In this document: piece after piece, positions 8,783-17,284 of the stretch
Layout of the letters: each line of letters begins with the position of its first letter
How positions within the stretch are numbered: position 1 is the stretch's first letter
Assembly: GCF_900172325.1 (NCBI RefSeq)
Contig: NZ_FWFR01000002.1
Location: 806,001-870,000, forward strand
Direction: 5' to 3'
Length of the DNA: 64,000 bases
DNA from: Oceanibacterium hippocampi
GTDB lineage: Bacteria; Pseudomonadota; Alphaproteobacteria; Sneathiellales; Sneathiellaceae
The notes under the pieces: model-generated
Databases searched by the model: none
What the model was told of the DNA's origin: nothing
The model's input: only the letters and a program-made list of their open reading frames with translations
Translations under genes and position numbers: made by a program

Positions 8783-9553
8783 GTGCCCAACGAGATCATC
8801 GTCATTCTCGCCATGCAAGCGGCGATGCTGCTCGCCGCGTTTCTCCAGTCCGTGACTGGGATCGGCTTCGGCCTGATCGCGGTGCCGATCCTTCTGATCG
8901 CCCTGCAGGGAGGCTCGGCGGTGCAGGTCGCCATCGTGCTCAGCCTCCTGGTCTGCATCGTCATGTCGACGTCGCTGTACAAGCTGGCGGATCGTCCGGT
9001 TCTGCGCGATCTGGTCTATGGCTCGATCCTCGGTTTGCCGGTCGGCATCTGGCTTTTCTCGGCCATCGACATCCTGACCCTGAAGGCGGTGGCGGGGATC
9101 ACGACTGTGCTGATGGCGCTTCTCGTCGCCGTTCGAAGCTCGCTTCGGCCCTGGCATCTGCTTACCACCCTCGGGCGCCCCGGCTATGTGGGGGCCGGTA
9201 TCCTTTCCGGGGTCATGAGCGCGGTTCTCGCCATGCCGGGGCCGGCGGCGGTAACTCATCTCGCGGCCACCGGCTTCGACAAGGACGCGACGCGGGCAAC
9301 GAGCCTCTCGCTTCTTGTCCTCTCGCACGCAGCCGCCCTTGCCCTGCAGGCCGGCTTTGTCGGCATTTCCGCGGAAACGGCCATGACGTGCCTCTGGCTC
9401 GCGCCGGCGACCATCGCCGGAACCTTCATCGGGCGCAGCGTCGCGGCTTATGTGCCGACGCGGCAGTTCAGCTGGGCCCTGGTCGTCATTCTTCTCGTCA
9501 CCGGTTCCTCGATGCTGCTCGCCGTCACGCTCGGCGATCAACTGCCGCGTTAA
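8783..9553 (+). CDS. TauE/SafE-family membrane transporter
   Basis: 256 residues from a GTG start 5 bp after the previous stop. The protein is almost entirely hydrophobic, with about seven to eight predicted membrane segments, and has the family's opening pattern (MLLAAFLQSVTGIGFGLIAVPIL). Members export or import sulfonates, sulfite or small organic anions across the inner membrane. It is the last gene of operon A, so it may move the substrate or a product of the CoA pathway. Substrate is unknown. An upstream in-frame start near 8708 is less likely because it would overlap the MaoC gene widely. Confidence 0.85.
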   Translation: MPNEIIVILAMQAAMLLAAFLQSVTGIGFGLIAVPILLIALQGGSAVQVAIVLSLLVCIVMSTSLYKLADRPVLRDLVYGSILGLPVGIWLFSAIDILTLKAVAGITTVLMALLVAVRSSLRPWHLLTTLGRPGYVGAGILSGVMSAVLAMPGPAAVTHLAATGFDKDATRATSLSLLVLSHAAALALQAGFVGISAETAMTCLWLAPATIAGTFIGRSVAAYVPTRQFSWALVVILLVTGSSMLLAVTLGDQLPR

Positions 9554-9574
9554 AGCGGCGGGCGGGGCCCGGTT

Positions 9575-9594
9575 GGTCAATTGGTTGACAGACA
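9575..9594. promoter_or_regulatory. Candidate operator 2, overlapping a -35 box
   Basis: GTCAA-TTGG-TTGAC (9576-9589) followed by AGACA. This repeats the site at 5711 with one mismatch in 19 nt. The right arm contains TTGACA (9585-9590), a perfect -35 hexamer, with TATCCC 15 bp downstream (9606-9611) as a possible -10. Start codons of the next gene are at 9636 or 9642. The repeat centre would sit about 35-42 bp before the transcript start, which suits either class-II activation or repression by a Crp/Fnr-type dimer. Confidence 0.6.
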
Positions 9595-9635
9595 CTTGCA
9601 GTGCCTATCCCTAGCGTCACTCGCATGGGGACCTG

Positions 9636-10448
9636 GTGGAAATGAAACGGAACGGAACCTTGGCAAAATCGGATCTGTCGATCAGCGAGGAACATGACGG
9701 GCGGCTCGTCCGCGTCGTGATCGCGCGACCGGAGCGGCGTAATGCGCTCAGGGCACAGACCTTCCGCGAGTTGTTCGCGCTGTTCGACCGTCTGCGGTCG
9801 GATGCCCGATGCACCGTCCTGACGATCACCGGCGGCGGCGATCGGGCGTTCTGCGCCGGCGCCGACATCGAGGAAATCTCCGGGCTGGAACCGCATGAAT
9901 TTCGTGCCTTCTGCCAGAACACGATCGAGCTTTACCGCCGCATGCGTGCCCTTCGGCAAATCGTCGTCGCCTCGGTCAACGGCGCGGCATACGGGGCCGG
10001 CTGCGCCCTCGCCATGGCTTCGGACCTGGTCATCGCCGACGCGCGCGCGCGCTTCGCCCAGCCCGAGATAAGGGTCGGCATCCTTGGCGGCTCCGCGCTG
10101 CTGCCGCGACATCTTTCGAACCCGCGCCTCGCCGCCGAGATGGTCCTGACCGGACGGTCGATTTCGGCGGACGAGGCCGAACGATACGGCCTCGTCAACC
10201 GCGTCACATCAGCCGACGGGCTCACCGCCGAAACCGACGAGATGATCGCGACGCTGCTCGCCCTGCCTGCTGGCGCGCTCGCCCTGGCCAAACAGGCGCT
10301 GGTTCGCGGCGACGCCGTCCCCGATGCGATCGCGGCCTTCGAGATACAGCAGGACCTTGCCACGGCCGCTTTCGCGCTGCCGGAGCGGGCCGAGCGCATG
10401 CAGGCCTTCCTGTCACGAACCGACGACCGACCGAAGGCCCGCGGCTAG
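9636..10448 (+). CDS. Enoyl-CoA hydratase/isomerase (crotonase) family protein
   Basis: 270 residues from the GTG at 9636; an ATG at 9642 is equally possible. Crotonase landmarks are FCAGADIEEISG (CoA/oxyanion loop) and NGAAYGAGCALAMASDLVIAD, then FAQPEIRVGILGG. In classic hydratases two glutamates act, one in GGGCELA and one in the PEI segment. Here the first is Ala (GAGCALA) and only the second is kept, so simple hydration is doubtful and another crotonase reaction is possible. It is the first gene of operon B, directly behind the operator at 9575, and leads into an ABC importer. Confidence 0.87.
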   Translation: MEMKRNGTLAKSDLSISEEHDGRLVRVVIARPERRNALRAQTFRELFALFDRLRSDARCTVLTITGGGDRAFCAGADIEEISGLEPHEFRAFCQNTIELYRRMRALRQIVVASVNGAAYGAGCALAMASDLVIADARARFAQPEIRVGILGGSALLPRHLSNPRLAAEMVLTGRSISADEAERYGLVNRVTSADGLTAETDEMIATLLALPAGALALAKQALVRGDAVPDAIAAFEIQQDLATAAFALPERAERMQAFLSRTDDRPKARG

Positions 10449-10513
10449 AGCGGACGCCGGACGGACCGATGTTTCATCAACGCCACGACGTCAGTACAAA
10501 CCGGAGAAGCAAG

Positions 10514-11329
10514 ATGCCCTCCCCCAGCAGTGAAGCGGTCCATCGGAGCGCCAAACGGGACATCGTCGTCGATCGGGTGCACAAGGTATTCGGCGCCGGA
10601 GAATCCGCAACCACGGCCCTCGACGGGATATCCTTCCAGATCGAGGACGGCGAGTTCATCAGCCTGATCGGCCCGAGCGGCTGCGGCAAGACGACCCTGC
10701 TGTACATGATCGCGGGCTTCCACACGCCGAGCGCCGGCGAAGTGCTGGTAAGCGGACAACCGGTAACAAGCCCGGGCGCCGATCGCGGCATGATGTTTCA
10801 GGAATACTGCCTGTTCCCCTGGCTGACGGTTCAGGGAAACGTCGAATTCGGATTGCGGATCAAGGGGATCGCGAAATCCGAACGGCACGAGATCGCGAAC
10901 AGCCACATCCGTCGGGTCGGGCTCGACGGCTTCCAGAACCGCTACCCGCACCAGCTCTCGGGCGGCATGAAGCAGCGCTGCGCGCTCGCCCGCTGCTTCG
11001 CGAACGACGCGAACATCCTGTTGCTCGACGAACCGCTCGGCGCCGTCGACGCGATGACCCGGGAAGAGCTGCAGGACGAGATCCAGGATATCTGGTGGGA
11101 CGATGACAATCGCCGCCGCAAGACGGTCGTCAACGTCACCCATTCGATCGACGAGTCGGTATACCTGTCCGACCGGATCATCGTGATGTCGCCGCGCCCC
11201 GGGCGCGTCCGGGAGATCATCGAGATACCCTTCGAACGTCCGCGTCGCCCCGAACTCCGGTTCGAGCCGGAATACCAGCGCTTCGTCGCCTACGTTCACG
11301 ACCTGCTCAAGTCCTTCAAGGGGCACTGA
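10514..11329 (+). CDS. ABC importer ATPase (nitrate/sulfonate/taurine type)
   Basis: 271 residues from the ATG at 10514, which has GGAG 7 nt upstream; an in-frame ATG at 10469 is less supported. It has Walker A GPSGCGKTT, Q-loop MFQEYCLFPW, signature LSGGMKQRCALARC and Walker B ILLLDEPLGAVDA. The sequence resembles SsuB/TauB-type ATPases that energise uptake of sulfonates, nitrate, pyrimidine precursors or other small anions. Its permease (12157) and binding protein (13092) follow, separated by a hydrolase gene. All are on one strand and end at a shared terminator. Confidence 0.92.
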   Translation: MPSPSSEAVHRSAKRDIVVDRVHKVFGAGESATTALDGISFQIEDGEFISLIGPSGCGKTTLLYMIAGFHTPSAGEVLVSGQPVTSPGADRGMMFQEYCLFPWLTVQGNVEFGLRIKGIAKSERHEIANSHIRRVGLDGFQNRYPHQLSGGMKQRCALARCFANDANILLLDEPLGAVDAMTREELQDEIQDIWWDDDNRRRKTVVNVTHSIDESVYLSDRIIVMSPRPGRVREIIEIPFERPRRPELRFEPEYQRFVAYVHDLLKSFKGH

Positions 11330-11373
11330 GAAATGCCGGACCAGGACAGAAAACCGACAGCGCGAGGCCGTTC

Positions 11374-12120
11374 ATGAGCCGTTACACCATCCATCCCCTT
11401 TGCGTCGGCGCGATCCACAATTTCGAGAAATCGACTCTCACCTATCTTGGCAATGTCGGCACCAAGGTCTCGATCCCGCTGATCATCTGGGCCATCGTCG
11501 GTGAAAACCGCGTCATCCTGATGGATTCCGGCCCGGACGATCCCGCCTGGGTACGCGCGAATCTCGACCGGGTCGTCGAGCGCGAACCCGGCATGGATCC
11601 GGTGTCCGCGCTGGCGCGCATCGGGATCGCCGCGGACCAGATCGACACGGTCGTGATCAGCCATCTCCACTGGGACCACAGCGGCAGTCTCGAACTGTAT
11701 CCGAACGCCGAAATCCTGGTGCAGCGTGAGGAGCTGGCCTATGCCAACTGCCCCGCGCCCTGCTTCTGCCGGACCTACGCGGCGCCGATCGGCGGCCATT
11801 CGCCGAGCTGGCATCGGGTGGCCCGGCGCATTCGTCCGGTGACCGGCGATTTCACCCTCGCTCCTGGCATCGATGTCCTGCATCTGCCGGGCCATTCGCC
11901 CGGAATGCAGGGCCTGTCGGTCGCCACCGCGAACGGTCGCATCGTGCTCGGCTCGGACACCTTCAATCTTTTCGAGAATTTCGAACAGGGCGTGCCGCCG
12001 ACCATTCACACCGATATCGACGCATGGTTCCGGTCGCTCGAACGGGTGCGGGCGATCACCGATACCGTGCTTCCCGCCCACGACATGAAAGTGCTGGAGA
12101 GAGCCTCGTATGGGGCCTGA
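11374..12120 (+). CDS. Metallo-beta-lactamase-fold hydrolase, AHL-lactonase-like
   Basis: 248 residues with a complete dinuclear zinc set: HLHWDH (the HxHxDH motif), a His in LHLPGHSPGM, Asp in LGSDTF and a final His in PAHD. The closest recognisable architecture is the N-acyl-homoserine-lactone lactonase group. Embedding between ABC transporter genes suggests it opens a lactone, ester or similar bond in the imported compound rather than quenching quorum signals. No signal peptide is seen, so it is probably cytoplasmic. The exact substrate is unknown. Confidence 0.85.
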   Translation: MSRYTIHPLCVGAIHNFEKSTLTYLGNVGTKVSIPLIIWAIVGENRVILMDSGPDDPAWVRANLDRVVEREPGMDPVSALARIGIAADQIDTVVISHLHWDHSGSLELYPNAEILVQREELAYANCPAPCFCRTYAAPIGGHSPSWHRVARRIRPVTGDFTLAPGIDVLHLPGHSPGMQGLSVATANGRIVLGSDTFNLFENFEQGVPPTIHTDIDAWFRSLERVRAITDTVLPAHDMKVLERASYGA

Positions 12121-12156
12121 AGAATCGGCCACACGGGGATTTACAGGAGGCGTGCG

Positions 12157-13029
12157 ATGTCGTCAGCGACCAACGAGGCAGACATGACAAGACCGGAACG
12201 CGACGAGATAGCCGGACCGAAGGGGTCCGGAAAGGACGCCACCGGTCTGTTTGCCCGGCTGATGCGCCAGCAGGTCTATCTCTACCTGGTTCTGCCGCTC
12301 AGCGTGCTGCTTCTCTGGCATGTCACGGCTGCCCACACGGACCTGTTTCCACCGGTTCTGCTGCCGACGCCCTGGAAGGTCGTCGTGTCCGGCATGGCGA
12401 TGATCGAAAGCGGCGAACTGCTGAGTCACATCCGGATCAGCCTCGGCCGCATCCTGACAGGCATGGCATTCTCGGTCTGCCTGGCCCTGCCGCTTGGCGT
12501 GTTCATGGGCCTGTCGCGCAGGTTCGAGAAGATCGCCGACGGCCTGATCTCGCTGATCCGCCCGATCCCGCCGTTGGCCTGGCTGCCGCTCGCGGTCCTG
12601 TGGCTTGGCATCGGCAACGCGACGGTCGTCTTCATCACCTCGGTCGCCGGTTTCTTCGTGATCCTCGTGAATACGATCGCCGGCGTGAAAGGGGTCGACC
12701 AGGTGCTGATGCGGGCGGCGATGTCGCTTGGCGCGAAGGGCAGCGCGCTGATATTTCGCGTCGTCCTGCCGGCCGCGATCCCGGCCGTCATCACCGCGGT
12801 TCGGGTCGCCGTCGGCATTTCCTGGATGAGCATCGTGGCGGCCGAATTCGTCGCCGCCTCCGATGGCCTCGGCTACCTGATCACCTTCTACCAGGACGTG
12901 CTCCGGACCGACATCGTCATCGTCGGCATGTTCACCATCGGCGCGCTCGGCATCTCCATGGATGTGCTGCTGCGTCGCCTGGAACACTTCCTCGTGCCCT
13001 GGCACGAGGGTGTGAAGGTCGGTCGTTAG
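12157..13029 (+). CDS. ABC importer permease (SsuC/TauC-like)
   Basis: 290 residues. A polar N-terminus of about 40 residues is followed by about six membrane segments. The EAA-type loop that contacts the ATPase is seen as AAMSLGAKGSALIFRVVLPAAIPAVIT-like sequence around residues 187-212. The start has AGGAGG 7 nt before the ATG. It would form the membrane channel for the ATPase at 10514 and the binding protein at 13092. Together they make a complete importer interrupted only by the MBL-fold gene. Confidence 0.92.
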   Translation: MSSATNEADMTRPERDEIAGPKGSGKDATGLFARLMRQQVYLYLVLPLSVLLLWHVTAAHTDLFPPVLLPTPWKVVVSGMAMIESGELLSHIRISLGRILTGMAFSVCLALPLGVFMGLSRRFEKIADGLISLIRPIPPLAWLPLAVLWLGIGNATVVFITSVAGFFVILVNTIAGVKGVDQVLMRAAMSLGAKGSALIFRVVLPAAIPAVITAVRVAVGISWMSIVAAEFVAASDGLGYLITFYQDVLRTDIVIVGMFTIGALGISMDVLLRRLEHFLVPWHEGVKVGR

Positions 13030-13091
13030 AGGCCTCTCACACGCGATCGCGACTTCAACCAGAAACGAGCATCAGAGGGAGGAAACGAACG

Positions 13092-14354
13092 ATGAGAATG
13101 GGAACGAAACTTGGAAGCCGCTTCGGGCAGGTCCTGAGAACCGTCGGCGTGCTGGGGCTGATCGCCGCCGCGCTGCCGGCCCAGGCTGCCACCGAAGTGC
13201 GGGTCGCCTGGCTGGTCGGCCCGAACACCCCGCTGAGCGTGACGCTCGTCGAGGAGAAACTCTTCGAGAAATATGCCAAGGAGGCCGGCTACGACGTCAC
13301 CGTCGAATGGCACAAGGGGATGAGCGGTCCGCCGGTGAGCCAGGCGCTCGCGGCCGACCGCCTGGATTTCGAGATGGGGACGTCGGCGATGCCGCTTTCG
13401 TCGCGTCTCCAGGCCGGTATCGCGGCCATTCCGATCGGCATTGCGGCGACCCACATCAGCAACGCGGTGCTGGTCAGGCCGAAGGGCAAGACCGACGTGA
13501 CGTCGATCGCCAAGCTCGAGGGCAAGACCGTCGGCACCTTCATCGGGACCGCCGCGCATTACGTGCTGGCCGCCGGCGTGATGCTCGAAACCGGCAAGTC
13601 GCTCGATGAGGCCGGGATCAAGCTGATCAACGTCAAGCCCGCCGAATGCGTCAAGATGCCGGAGATCATCGACGCCTGCGCCACCTGGCCGCCGTTCCGC
13701 TATTTCGGCCCGCAGACCGGCCTGTCCTCGCTGCTGTTCGATGCGGATGGCCGCTACGGCGAAGGCCACGAGAACGCCGGCGGACGTTCGGCCGATGTCG
13801 CCAAGTCCTGGGCCGCCCCGTCCGGCTTCATCGCCGACTCGCTGCATCTCTCGGTTCGCGAGGCCTTCATGGACGAGCATCCGGATCTCGTCGTGGCCAT
13901 GCTGCTCGCCGTCTGGGAGGCGGTCGACCGCATTTCCACCGACCGGGAACGGTCGATCGAGCTGGCCGGTCCCCATTGGGGCCTGCCGCGCGAGGTCGCG
14001 GAAAAGGTCATGGACACCGCCGGCGAGCCCGCCGGCGTCCGCAACGCGCCGATCATGCTGGAAAGCGATGCGCTGGCAATCATCAAGGCGTCCGAGTTCA
14101 TGGAGCACGCCAAGATCGTCGACAAGGCGATCACCTGGGAGGAGTTGATCACGATCCTCCGAAAGGGCGCCGCGATGCAGAAGCTCGCCTGGGAGAAACG
14201 CGGCGGCAAGCCCTCGGTCGACGAGCTGCTGGCCGGGTTCAAGGGTGAATCCGCGACCTTCGGTACCATCGAGCTGCAAGGCGGCGCGCCGATCTGGATG
14301 ATCGACGACGTTGCCGACTGGGGCCGGCGCATGTACAAGCCCGGTCCCTTCTAG
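13092..14354 (+). CDS. ABC importer substrate-binding protein (NrtA/SsuA/TauA type)
   Basis: 420 residues from the ATG at 13092; a much longer in-frame extension upstream overlaps the permease and is rejected. A signal peptide is clear (basic MRMGTKLGSR, hydrophobic VLGLIAAALP, cleavage after AQA). The body has the periplasmic-binding fold of aliphatic sulfonate/nitrate binding proteins. GTFIGTAAHYVL and a strip of Ala/Gly around 130-170 fit the ligand domain. It is the last gene of operon B, 23 bp before the terminator hairpin. It would capture the compound handled by the operon enzymes. Confidence 0.88.
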   Translation: MRMGTKLGSRFGQVLRTVGVLGLIAAALPAQAATEVRVAWLVGPNTPLSVTLVEEKLFEKYAKEAGYDVTVEWHKGMSGPPVSQALAADRLDFEMGTSAMPLSSRLQAGIAAIPIGIAATHISNAVLVRPKGKTDVTSIAKLEGKTVGTFIGTAAHYVLAAGVMLETGKSLDEAGIKLINVKPAECVKMPEIIDACATWPPFRYFGPQTGLSSLLFDADGRYGEGHENAGGRSADVAKSWAAPSGFIADSLHLSVREAFMDEHPDLVVAMLLAVWEAVDRISTDRERSIELAGPHWGLPREVAEKVMDTAGEPAGVRNAPIMLESDALAIIKASEFMEHAKIVDKAITWEELITILRKGAAMQKLAWEKRGGKPSVDELLAGFKGESATFGTIELQGGAPIWMIDDVADWGRRMYKPGPF

Positions 14355-14377
14355 GGGGCCGACCACGGACGAATACG

Positions 14378-14411
14378 GACGCGCCGGGGGATCTCCCCGG
14401 CGCGTCTTTTT
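14378..14411 (+). terminator. Rho-independent terminator of operon B
   Basis: GACGCGCCGGGG (14378-14389) pairs perfectly with CCCCGGCGCGTC (14395-14406) around a 5-nt loop and runs into TTTTT (14407-14411). It follows the binding-protein stop by 23 bp. It is the clearest intrinsic terminator in the window and marks the 3' end of operon B, before the convergent amidase operon. Confidence 0.93.
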
Positions 14412-14540
14412 CCATCCGCCGAACGCGCACGTTCGGGGCTCCCGGACAGGACGCGCTCGGGATGAACGGGTGGTTCAGCGTTATCGGACCCTGCGAGTCG
14501 GATTCACCCCCGCAGGCCCGACCGAAGCCGTATACCAGAG

Positions 14541-15974
14541 TCAGCGATCCAGGGATTTCTCACTCGCCGACCGGTCGCCGGCGACATTCGCCGGGAAGCC
14601 GACGAGCCTTTCCACGAGCGATGCGATCATCAGCAGGCGGCGGTCCTCGTACATCCGCGCAACAAGCTGAATGCCTATGGGCAATCCGGATGCGCTCGTG
14701 CCGGCGGGCAGCGAGAGGGCCGGCTGGCGCGTGAGGTTGAAGAGGAACGTGTAGGGGTTCCAATCGAGCCAGTCTTCTTCCGCGCGGGCACCCGGACCGA
14801 GTCGCCCGGCGGCAAAGGGAAGGATAGGAAGACACGGCGTCAGCAGGACGTCGTAAGTCTCGAGTTGCCGCTGAAGGCTTTCCCCCAGTTTCTGGCGGCT
14901 CATCATCGCTTCGTAATACGCCATGAGCGACAGTCCCTCGCCCCGTTCGGCAACCTTCCTGAAGCCCTCGTCGAGCAGATCGTGCCGTTCGGCCGGGATG
15001 GTCCGGGCCAGCCAGCAGGTACCCGCCTGCCAGTGCGGATCGAGGATCCGACGCGCCTCTTCCAGGGGAAGGACCAGTTCCGTGAGTTCCGCCCCCGCGT
15101 CCGCAAGGCGCCCGATTACGTCCCGCATCACAAGCGAGACGTCGGGATCACACCGCGCCTCGTCCGGAACGAATGCCACCCTCAGGCCGCTCAGTTCCGT
15201 GACCGGCGGGCGGGAGGCGACTGTTTCCGGTACGGCGTTCCAGTCTCTCGGATCCGGCCGGGCGATCGTGTCCAGCATCAGGCCGAGATCGTCGACAGTC
15301 CGGGCGATCGGCCCCACGTTGGAGAGGGTGAACATCGGACCCGACGGCCAGGCCGGAACGCGGCCGAAGGTGGCCTTCATCCCGACCACGCCGCAGAAAC
15401 TCGCGGGAATGCGCAACGAACCGCCGCCATCGGTGCCGATCTGGAAATGCCCCATCCCCGTCGCCGCGGCGCACGCGGCCCCGCCGCTGCTGCCACCACT
15501 GGTCAGGGCGGGGTTCCAGGGATTCCGGGTGATCCCGGTCAGCGGACTGTCAGCGGTACCTTTCCAACCGAACTCGGAAGTCGTTGTCTTGCCGAGAAAG
15601 ACCGCCCCAGCCTCGCGAAGGCGGGCGACCGCCGGCGCGTCTTCGGCCACCGGCGTGTCCGCCGCGAGAGCCACCGAGCCGAACCGGGTCGGAATCCCGC
15701 GCACCCCGACCATGTCCTTCACCCCGTAAGGAACGCCATCGACCGGCGACAGGGGTGTGCCCCTCCGCCATCGTGCCTCCGACGCGGCGGCTTCCCGCAT
15801 CGTCGTGTCGGGATCCAGGTGGCAATAGGCGTTGAGACGATCGTTGAGCCCGTCGATCCGGGCGACAACCTCCTTCGCCGCCTCGACCGGCGAGGCATCG
15901 CCCGAGCGGTAGCACCGCACGAGGTCCGAGACGGGCATCGTGGCGAGGCTCTGTCGATCTCCTGGCAGCGTCAT
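14541..15974 (-). CDS. Amidase (amidase-signature family)
   Basis: 477 residues with the amidase-signature Ser-cisSer-Lys triad: the Lys in YGVKDMVGV (about residue 77), the Gly/Ser-rich TSGGSSGGAA (about 150-160) and the nucleophile region GTDGGGSLRIPASFCG (about 173-190). The family hydrolyses amides to acid plus ammonia, and GatA is a relative. This copy stands at the end of a cupin-TRAP operon, not beside gatB/gatC, so a catabolic amidase acting on the TRAP-imported compound is more likely. It starts 22 bp after the DctM stop. Confidence 0.9.
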   Translation of the reverse strand: MTLPGDRQSLATMPVSDLVRCYRSGDASPVEAAKEVVARIDGLNDRLNAYCHLDPDTTMREAAASEARWRRGTPLSPVDGVPYGVKDMVGVRGIPTRFGSVALAADTPVAEDAPAVARLREAGAVFLGKTTTSEFGWKGTADSPLTGITRNPWNPALTSGGSSGGAACAAATGMGHFQIGTDGGGSLRIPASFCGVVGMKATFGRVPAWPSGPMFTLSNVGPIARTVDDLGLMLDTIARPDPRDWNAVPETVASRPPVTELSGLRVAFVPDEARCDPDVSLVMRDVIGRLADAGAELTELVLPLEEARRILDPHWQAGTCWLARTIPAERHDLLDEGFRKVAERGEGLSLMAYYEAMMSRQKLGESLQRQLETYDVLLTPCLPILPFAAGRLGPGARAEEDWLDWNPYTFLFNLTRQPALSLPAGTSASGLPIGIQLVARMYEDRRLLMIASLVERLVGFPANVAGDRSASEKSLDR

Positions 15975-15996
15975 ATCGATCCTCCCGGCCGCCGGC

Positions 15997-17280
15997 CTAC
16001 ATGAGTTTCGTGAGCCCGAGCGAGAGCATCGGGAGAAAGGCTATCGCCAACAGAGCCAGGATGGCGGCGGCGACATAGGGAAGAACGCCGCGGACGACCA
16101 CGCTGTATGGCATCCCGGAGACCGAGGCGGCCGTGAAAAGATTCAACCCGAAGGGCGGCGTGAAGAAGCCGACCACGAGGTTCACGCAGAAGACCACCCC
16201 GAGGTGAATCGGGTCGAGCCCGAGGGCAAGCCCTATGGGCACGAGGATCGGTGCGAGAATGATGATGCTCGCGCCCGCATCCATGATGCAGCCGACGATC
16301 AGGAGGAAAACCGTGAGGATGACGAGATAGAGTTCCGGCGAATCCAGCATCGGCGCCAGACCGTTGGCGAGCATGCTCGGAATGCGGGCCGCCGCGAGGA
16401 TCCAGCCGAAGATGCCGGCCGCACCGAGGATGAAGCCGACCAGTGCCGAGGTACAGACGGACTCCTCCAGCACCTTCCAGAGCGCCCGCGGCGATAGTGC
16501 GCGGTAGCAGATCCCGAGCAGGAAACTGAAGAGCACGCCGATCGCGGCCGCTTCCGTGGGCGTGAAGATGCCGCCATAGATGCCGCCGAGGATTACCACC
16601 GGCATCGTCAGCGCCGGGAGAGAGCGGAGGACGACCTGGAACCGCTGATCGGGCACCCCATCGTTTCCGGTGGTCGCTTGCCCCAGCCCGAGCCGCCGCG
16701 CCTGAATGAGAACCGTGATCACGAAGACGATGCAGAGCAGAATGCCCGGAGCGACATTGGCGATGAACAGCTTCGGTATCGAGACGTTCATCGTCGCGCC
16801 GTAAAGGATCAGCGCGATGCTGGGCGGAATGATATTGCCGAGCGCACCCGACGCTGCGGTCACGCCGGTCGCCATTCGGGGCGGATAGCCCTGCTTCAGC
16901 ATCGCCGGAATCATGATGCTTCCGATGGCGGCAACGGTCGCGGGCGCGGACCCGGTCAGGGCGCCGAACATCGCGCAGGACACCACCGTCGCGACCCCGA
17001 GCGAGCCCCTCACATGGCCCACCAGCATGTTGATAAGGGCGATCAATCTGCCCGAGAGTCCCGCGGCACCCATCAGGTTTCCCATCAGGATGAACAGGGG
17101 AATCGCCAGCAGCGGAAAGGAATCGATACCCCCGACGACCTGCTGCGGGACCACGATCAACGGGCGCATATCGGTGATCAGAAGGAAGATCGTACTGCAC
17201 GTGAGCAGCGAGAAGCCGATCGGAACGCCCGCCAGGAAGAGGAAGATCATCAGGGAGAACAAGAGGATCATCTCCTGCAT
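15997..17280 (-). CDS. TRAP transporter large permease (DctM)
   Basis: 427 residues, typical for the 12-segment DctM subunit and highly hydrophobic throughout. Conserved DctM features are PIGFSLL near the N-terminus, GNIIPPSIALILYG in the middle and NLVVGFFTPPFGLNLF near the C-terminus. It forms the sodium-driven channel of a TRAP importer with the DctQ gene 4 bp upstream and the DctP gene at 17891. GGAG lies 7 nt before its ATG, inside the end of dctQ. Confidence 0.95.
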   Translation of the reverse strand: MQEMILLFSLMIFLFLAGVPIGFSLLTCSTIFLLITDMRPLIVVPQQVVGGIDSFPLLAIPLFILMGNLMGAAGLSGRLIALINMLVGHVRGSLGVATVVSCAMFGALTGSAPATVAAIGSIMIPAMLKQGYPPRMATGVTAASGALGNIIPPSIALILYGATMNVSIPKLFIANVAPGILLCIVFVITVLIQARRLGLGQATTGNDGVPDQRFQVVLRSLPALTMPVVILGGIYGGIFTPTEAAAIGVLFSFLLGICYRALSPRALWKVLEESVCTSALVGFILGAAGIFGWILAAARIPSMLANGLAPMLDSPELYLVILTVFLLIVGCIMDAGASIIILAPILVPIGLALGLDPIHLGVVFCVNLVVGFFTPPFGLNLFTAASVSGMPYSVVVRGVLPYVAAAILALLAIAFLPMLSLGLTKLM

Positions 17281-17284
17281 GAAG

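Noticed and set aside
12024-13091. Upstream extension of the binding-protein frame at 13092
   Set aside because: It overlaps the permease gene in another frame, and a clear signal peptide begins at 13092.
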